From: Manduca sexta | Lineage: Eukaryota; Arthropoda; Insecta; Lepidoptera; Sphingidae | DNA: 64,000 nucleotides | Assembly: GCF_014839805.1 (NCBI RefSeq) | Contig: NC_051128.1 | Span: 14,150,466 to 14,214,465, forward strand | Direction: 5' to 3' | Translations under genes and position numbers: made by a program | Part shown: positions 59,016 to 64,000 of the stretch, in pieces | Layout: each line of letters starts with the position of its first letter | Position numbering within the stretch: position 1 is the first letter of the stretch | The notes under the pieces: model-generated | Database searches by the model: none | The model's input: only the letters and a program-made list of their open reading frames with translations | Told to the model about the DNA's origin: nothing

Positions 59016-60589
59016 GAGCCATTTTTTTATCAAACAAATAAGTTTTTTTTTTAGTACCCTTTGTCTGGATACGTAAATGACTAAATAACAATAACCGTAT
59101 AAAGTTAATTGAAGTCTCAGCGCCGCGATTAATTACCTAGCAATTAAATATTATAATAAAAAGGTAAATTACTAAGTAATTAGGTACTAGTCGTTGCAAC
59201 AATAGCTTTAAATAAAATATATCTGATATACCAAATATGTATATTATGCAATGTAAACGTCATCTCGGATTTAAATAAATGTAATAAAAAATACTGTTTA
59301 TAAAAACAAGTGATCACATAATTTATAAAAAAAATATTGTTTACATACACGGCGTTCGTCGTAGAAGGTTCCTGCAAGTTATACGTCACATAGTCGATTT
59401 CCTTATTATTCCGAATATACGTAGATTAATATCTACATTCACTAAAACGCCGTCTTTTTATCACTCTTTCGCATGGTCTTCGAGATATTTCTTCTTTTCA
59501 AAGTATTTTTTTATTTAATCACTGTTGATTATAGAAATCACTTTTGCTTGTATAAATCTCATAATCTTCTATTAGTGGTTCTTGAAAAAATCAATCAATC
59601 GTTCTTGATGCAAACTTCTGAGCATAAAAATCCAAATAATTTTCACCGTAGACATTTTAGAAATCCATCTTTCGTATATTTCTTAGACATCATAATTTTA
59701 TGTTTGGCACATTTTAATCACATTTTACTCCAACCGTAAACCGTCTATAGAATCAAAGATAATTGTTTCGGTATGTAGAAAAATAAAAAGAGCATTATAA
59801 ATGGATGGGTTTTCACCATCGAGTACAAAACCACTGATATAAGTAACAAGGCAATCATTTTGACACACAACTTATAATGTGAACAATGCACTGGCTCGTA
59901 CTCGGACAAATTAACTGTATTTATACATCCAGTGGTAATATATATAGCGAATGCATTAAAATGTAATGTGCATGCCTTTTTCGACGTGCTAATCAATTTT
60001 GCTTGTTAATCTGTGTAATCCTAGATAATTATACTCAGATTAAACTACAGTAGTAATTATAATTGTTTAGTTTTATACATGAACTTGAATGATGTCGAAT
60101 GTTGCTAGGGGAAGATAACTTCTATGGCTAAAGGGATTTAGGTATGTACGATTCTTATTCCACTACTAACTTATAAAAACAGTATATTTGTAGAATGTTT
60201 GATATTTATGGTTCTAGTTATCATTTAGTAATTATTATACTCGATTAATTTAGGTAATCGACTAAATATAAAGAACCATGACCTCTCCAATGAGTATAAT
60301 ATGTACTTACCTACAACTTGTTCTTTACAAAAACGTATTTTTAAGCACGACTACATTGGGATTAAAAATAATGGCAACAAATACTGTTTAAAATAACGAT
60401 GTTATTCAAGTTAAGAACAAAAATAACAAACAATAACAAGTTTGTAATCAAGCAAACAATGATGTTTAAAGAACATTAGGTACATTTAATTTCAATTATT
60501 TCGGTCGAAACGTGGGCATTTCAATAAAAGAAATTTCCATATAAAGAATCTTTTTTACGTTTGTTTACCTTCAGCTTATCAGGAAACGC
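59016..60589. other. AT-rich intergenic DNA
   Basis: No gene or repeat recognised. The frames at 59473-59739 and 59745-59996 are AT-driven. Confidence 0.4.
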
Positions 60590-60910
60590 GGCGATAGCCT
60601 AGTTGGGTGTTGAACGGACTGCAAAGACGAATGTCCGCAGGTTCAAATCCCAAGGGCACACACCTCTGACTTTTCTAAAATCATGTGTGTATTCTTTGTG
60701 AATTTATCGTTCGCTTTAACGGTGAAGGAAAACATCGTAAGGAAACCTACACATCTGAGAAGTTCTCTATAGGAATTTCGTAGGCGTGCGAAGTCTACTA
60801 ATCCGCACTCGGCCAGCGTGGTGGACTAAGACCTAATCCCTCTCAGTAGTAGAGGAGGCCCGTGCTCAGCAGTGGGCAAGTATATAATACAGGGCTGATA
60901 TTATTATTAT
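60590..60910 (+). repeat. tRNA-derived SINE, family C, full-length copy
   Basis: A-box-like 'gcgatagcctagttgggtg' and a B-box 'ggttcaaatccc' form the head. The body is 'acggtgaaggaaaacatcg', 'taggaatttcgtaggcgtg' and 'ggccagcgtggtggactaag'. The tail is 'gcccgtgctcagcagtggg' and 'aatacagggctgatattatt', followed by ATT repeats. This is the best copy of the family here. Confidence 0.9.
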
Positions 60911-61084
60911 TATATTACTATCAGGAAAACTGATACACTTAATATAAGAAATCCATAGTCGAGTCTCGTTTTGATAATATATTATCGACTTGTTCGTTGA
61001 GGACACGATATCTAACCTTGCCCTACAATAATGATTTCAACTTTCCACCTGTTTTCGGTGCCTCGGGTTTTTAATACTTTTCCT
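60911..61084. other. Intergenic DNA
   Basis: Nothing recognised. Confidence 0.35.
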
Positions 61085-61240
61085 GCATAAACATTAAGGG
61101 CGAAATAAACGTCTTTAATATTAAAATTAATCTACTTTCGGATTTTATCGCGGTTTTTTATATTTTAGTTTTCTCCGCCGTTTCGAAGACGTTTCGAAGA
61201 CGTTTCGAAGACATTCGCATAAACATAAGAAATCATTATG
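61085..61240. repeat. Dispersed repeat family E fragment with an 11-bp triplication
   Basis: Shares the reverse of 'accgcgataaaa' and the right end 'acattcgcataaacataag' with the 12718 and 45460 copies. The 11-bp string CGTTTCGAAGA is repeated three times in a row at 61179-61211, inside the segment that corresponds to 'tcgaaacg' in the other copies. Confidence 0.55.
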
Positions 61241-62283
61241 TAAACGTCTTTAATTTTGAAATCGTGTAATATGAGATAAAGATCAACATGAAACTTGCAC
61301 TCGGGAATCAATACTATTATTACAACTGCAACAACTTATTGATGTGACAACAATTATTTATACCTACTCTATACCCATTATCAGAGGGTGGTAAGCTATG
61401 TATAAAACTGAACCTTATCCCCCTCCGACAGTCTATGTGTTAAACACAGATGACTTTACAAATGTATCAACAATATTACAGGCCTTTGAAATCCACTGCT
61501 GGCCATAGGCCTCTAAATGGCTAAAAAATTTAATAATTATGCGAAATTACGTGACGTATGCAGGAGGCCTGTTTTTGGTGTTACCGTGTGTCACACAAAT
61601 GCAGGGGTTCGTGCACCTCCTCGTCGCCTTGTCAAAACATATAACAAATTCTTTTTGGAATTAGATTTGTTTGCCTCATCTCAAAATGGGTTTCGAAAAA
61701 CCATGTTCATTATGATGCTACATTTTGATCCGTACGTATTATTTATAATTTAATTTGTCACCTGTCCCTTTCTTATGTTTTTTTTTTCGCTTTTCATTTA
61801 TTAATTTTATTTCTTTATTGTAAATTAATCGCTCGTACCTGAAAATTATACTCAGTTCATATTCTGTGAAGAACGTGTAGGTTGTATGTTTATAAAAAAA
61901 TATATATATGTTGATATGATGATTTAATCATATTGAATGTACAACTGATTGTTTTTCCTCAATATTTGATTGTTTATGTATACTTGCTAATCACATTCTT
62001 CAATAGTTCTGATAGCCCTCTGGCTTACTCTTTGCGGATAAATGCGTAAGCATAATTTTTAATATTAAATCACGAAATGATGTTGATTTTCATAAATTTT
62101 TCAACAATACTTTTCACTTAAAAACTCGAATAGCAATCTTACTTGCTGAAACCGATAAGATCAAATTTATTTATAAGGTAAATCGTTAGCTTATAATAAT
62201 AATACTCATGGAAGTTACCTCTCATTGTTATAAGACAATATGAAGTATTATACCTTTTTTAACAATATTCTCGTAATTTCCAG
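61241..62283. other. Upstream side of the muscle protein gene, probable intron
   Basis: The first exon of the gene starting at 62284 must lie to the left, so this is presumably intron. No exon with a matching donor was found. A piece at 61480-61515 ('aaatccactgctggccatag') is repeat-like, and the frame 61517-61753 is not supported. Confidence 0.4.
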
Positions 62284-63320
62284 TGCGCTGGCAAACGCGA
62301 ACCGGAAAAGGAAGCCGAAGCCCAGAAATGGATCGAGGCTGTGATCGGGGAGCGATTCCCCCCCGACCTTAGGTACGAGCATGCTCTACGTGATGGCATC
62401 ATCCTGTGCAAACTGATGAACAAACTGCAGCCCGGCATCATCTCTAAAGTCAACATCACCGGCGGAGATTACAAATTCATGGATAATATTAACCAGTACG
62501 TATAATTTTATATTGTTTTGAAGTGACTAAAATGTCCAAAAGTAATGTTCGAATTAAAAACTGGAAAGTATTTTTGGCCTGCTGTGTTAGACTTCTAGGC
62601 AGCTCTATCACTTATTGCCCGAATAAATTTAATTATAAATGTCTGATTACTGTAAATTAATTATTATATTCTTATAAACATTTTTTTCTCTTCCATAGGT
62701 TCCAAAAGGCTTGCGTTAAGTACGGAGTGCCTGATGTGGACCTCTTCCAATCGACAGACCTCTGGGACCAGAAGAACATTGCCTTGGTGACGCAGACTAT
62801 CTTTGCTCTAGGCAGAACGGTAAATAAATATTACATAATGTTGACTGCTGTCAAAATCTCTTGAGCTATATTATGTAGGTAATTACTGTAATTGTAATTA
62901 ATATGCAGCCGTGGTATATTGTTTGTGGCGTTGTTTTACAACGCAGAGCTCTAATTATATTATTTTTATTGAGAACTAATCGAATTCTGTGATAAAATCA
63001 CAAACCTTATTTACACGGGCAATCATTTGGCAACAACAATAACTAAGTCTGAAGTATTTTCAAAATTACAACGAGGTCTTTAAAATAAATAAAACATACT
63101 TATCGTTTGCAAAAAAATATCTTTCTAGGCTTACAAACACCCCGAATGGCGTGGTCCCTTCCTCGGTCCCAGGCCAGCTGAAGAAAACCGTCGTGAATTC
63201 AGCGAAGATGTACTCCGAGCTGGTAACGCAGTCATAGGCCTCCAGGCTGGCACCAACAAGCTGGCATCTCAGTCCGGCCAGAACTTCGGCGCTTCCCGTA
63301 AGATCATCCTCGGCAAGTGA
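62284..63320 (+). CDS. Mp20: Muscle protein 20 / transgelin-like calponin-homology protein (first exon missing)
   Basis: Exons 62284-62495, 62699-62819 and 63129-63320 join in phase through GT-AG introns (62496-62698 and 62820-63128) and end at TGA. They give 174 residues; adding about ten N-terminal residues gives the usual Mp20 length near 184. The calponin-homology domain starts EAEAQKWIEAVIGERFP, with LRDGIILCKLMNKLQPG and GGDYKFMDNINQ, then YGVPDVDLFQSTDLWDQKN and a TIFALGRT end. After KHPEWRGPFLGPRPAEENRR comes a single calponin repeat (IGLQAGTNKLASQSGQNFG) and the family's terminal RKIILGK. Mp20 proteins are actin-associated calponin-family members of synchronous insect muscle. The start codon exon (an N-terminal 'SLERQVRAK'-type segment) was not found. 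Codon use is GC-rich compared with the surrounding DNA. Several paralogues exist in insects, so the exact member is less sure than the family. Confidence 0.95.
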
Positions 63321-63730
63321 GGTACCAGGATGGCATATCTCGAAAGAGCTTATAAGTATTATGTAGGACGTAAATTGTAGGTACCGATTTTTCTTCACAC
63401 TTATCAAGTAATCAGTAAAATAAAATCTTATCTTTGATTACCTATATATATGTAAAATGTCTATTGTAAATTACATGAAATCAATAACTCAAATTATATT
63501 TGTATATTATTACATCTATTAACCATACTTTACACTTGTATCATTAATAATATCAACCAAAGATATAAATGTTGGAATATTTTTACTAGAATAGATAAGT
63601 ACCTACGTATATTGCTTTTGTTTTTCTTTTTTCCTTTTTATTGAACTGTGATCTTCAATCGTACTGTCAAGAACTGAACTTTAATATTATATGAAACTCA
63701 AAGGTACAAAATATTCACTTTTTACTTTTA
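63321..63730 (+). other. 3' UTR and downstream DNA of the muscle protein gene
   Basis: AT-rich sequence directly after the stop; it includes the polyadenylation signal at 63419. No further exon is seen. Confidence 0.5.
63419..63424 (+). terminator. Polyadenylation signal of the Mp20-like gene
   Basis: AATAAA about 100 bp after the stop codon, the first hexamer downstream. Confidence 0.6.
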
Positions 63731-63769
63731 AATGTACACCGAAAATGTACACCGAAAATGTACAACGAA
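63731..63769 (+). repeat. 13-bp minisatellite, three copies
   Basis: AATGTACACCGAA occurs three times in a row (the third copy has one change, c to a), starting at 63731, 63744 and 63757. Confidence 0.9.
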
Positions 63770-64000
63770 TAATGTAAAATTAAATATGAAGTGCCTAAAC
63801 AGTACAAAAAAGAAATTTACTTAGTTGTGTAACTTTTTAAAGTTTACATCTGGAATATTTGAAATTGTCGTGTTTAACAAACGTCGGAGTAATATTATCT
63901 AATAAACTTTGATAATATAGGTAATAGTATTTTATTTCTACCCTTATTTATCATTTACTTATCGATTAGACGTAGTATGGGACGCCCCATTGCTCGGTGG
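63770..64000. other. AT-rich DNA at the window end
   Basis: No feature recognised. Confidence 0.4.

Noticed and set aside
1..64000. CRISPR arrays, operons, bacterial or viral genes
   Set aside because: Spliced animal genes, SINEs and LINEs show eukaryotic nuclear DNA, and no regularly spaced short repeat array was seen.

Overview
The window looks like a moth or butterfly (Lepidoptera) nuclear scaffold. It is AT-rich, has very low coding density, spliced genes with GT-AG introns, and many short retroelements of types that recur in lepidopteran genomes: tRNA-derived SINEs, RTE-like LINE remnants and hAT-like miniature elements. Two runs of exactly 500 N (24070-24569 and 51070-51569) are scaffolding gaps. 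Most short open frames here are chance or repeat-derived and were not called as genes.

Genes I can support. (1) 62284-63320, plus: three exons of a muscle protein 20 / transgelin-type calponin-homology protein, complete to the stop codon but lacking the short first exon. (2) 21798-23635, minus: four exons of the ankyrin and C-terminal half of ANKZF1/Vms1, the tRNA-releasing factor of ribosome quality control. The N-terminal catalytic half is not visible and a scaffold gap lies upstream. (3) 29335-31255, plus: an unrecognised spliced gene with a GC-rich upstream patch and a polyadenylation signal. It carries short hydrophobic-acidic motifs resembling SUMO-interacting motifs, and its second exon is interrupted by two stops and a frame change. 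(4) 14143-14206, minus: a probable first coding exon with a signal peptide ending at a strong splice donor; its later exons were not found.

Mobile and repeated DNA fills much of the rest. Two non-autonomous hAT-type elements have perfect 8-bp target duplications (35368-35614 and 55557-56254). A 237-bp inverted-repeat element (23677-23913) has TTAT duplications and sits beside the ANKZF1 gene. A 1.4-kb element (43475-44860) has similar inverted ends and encloses a decayed copy of an uncharacterised arthropod repetitive protein family. An 87-bp unit is repeated six times in tandem (42421-42936). At least three dispersed SINE-like families are present, in places clustered (57.4-59.0 kb).

Layout: 0-14 kb repeats and featureless AT-rich DNA; 14.1-14.6 kb the orphan signal-peptide exon and its upstream region; 15-21 kb repeats; 21.8-23.9 kb ANKZF1 half-gene; 24-29 kb gap and repeats; 29-31.5 kb novel gene followed by an LTR-type primer-binding-site-like sequence; 32-61 kb repeat-rich DNA with the second gap; 62.2-63.5 kb the calponin-type muscle gene. 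The genes show no functional clustering; they are independent loci in a repeat-rich chromosome arm.
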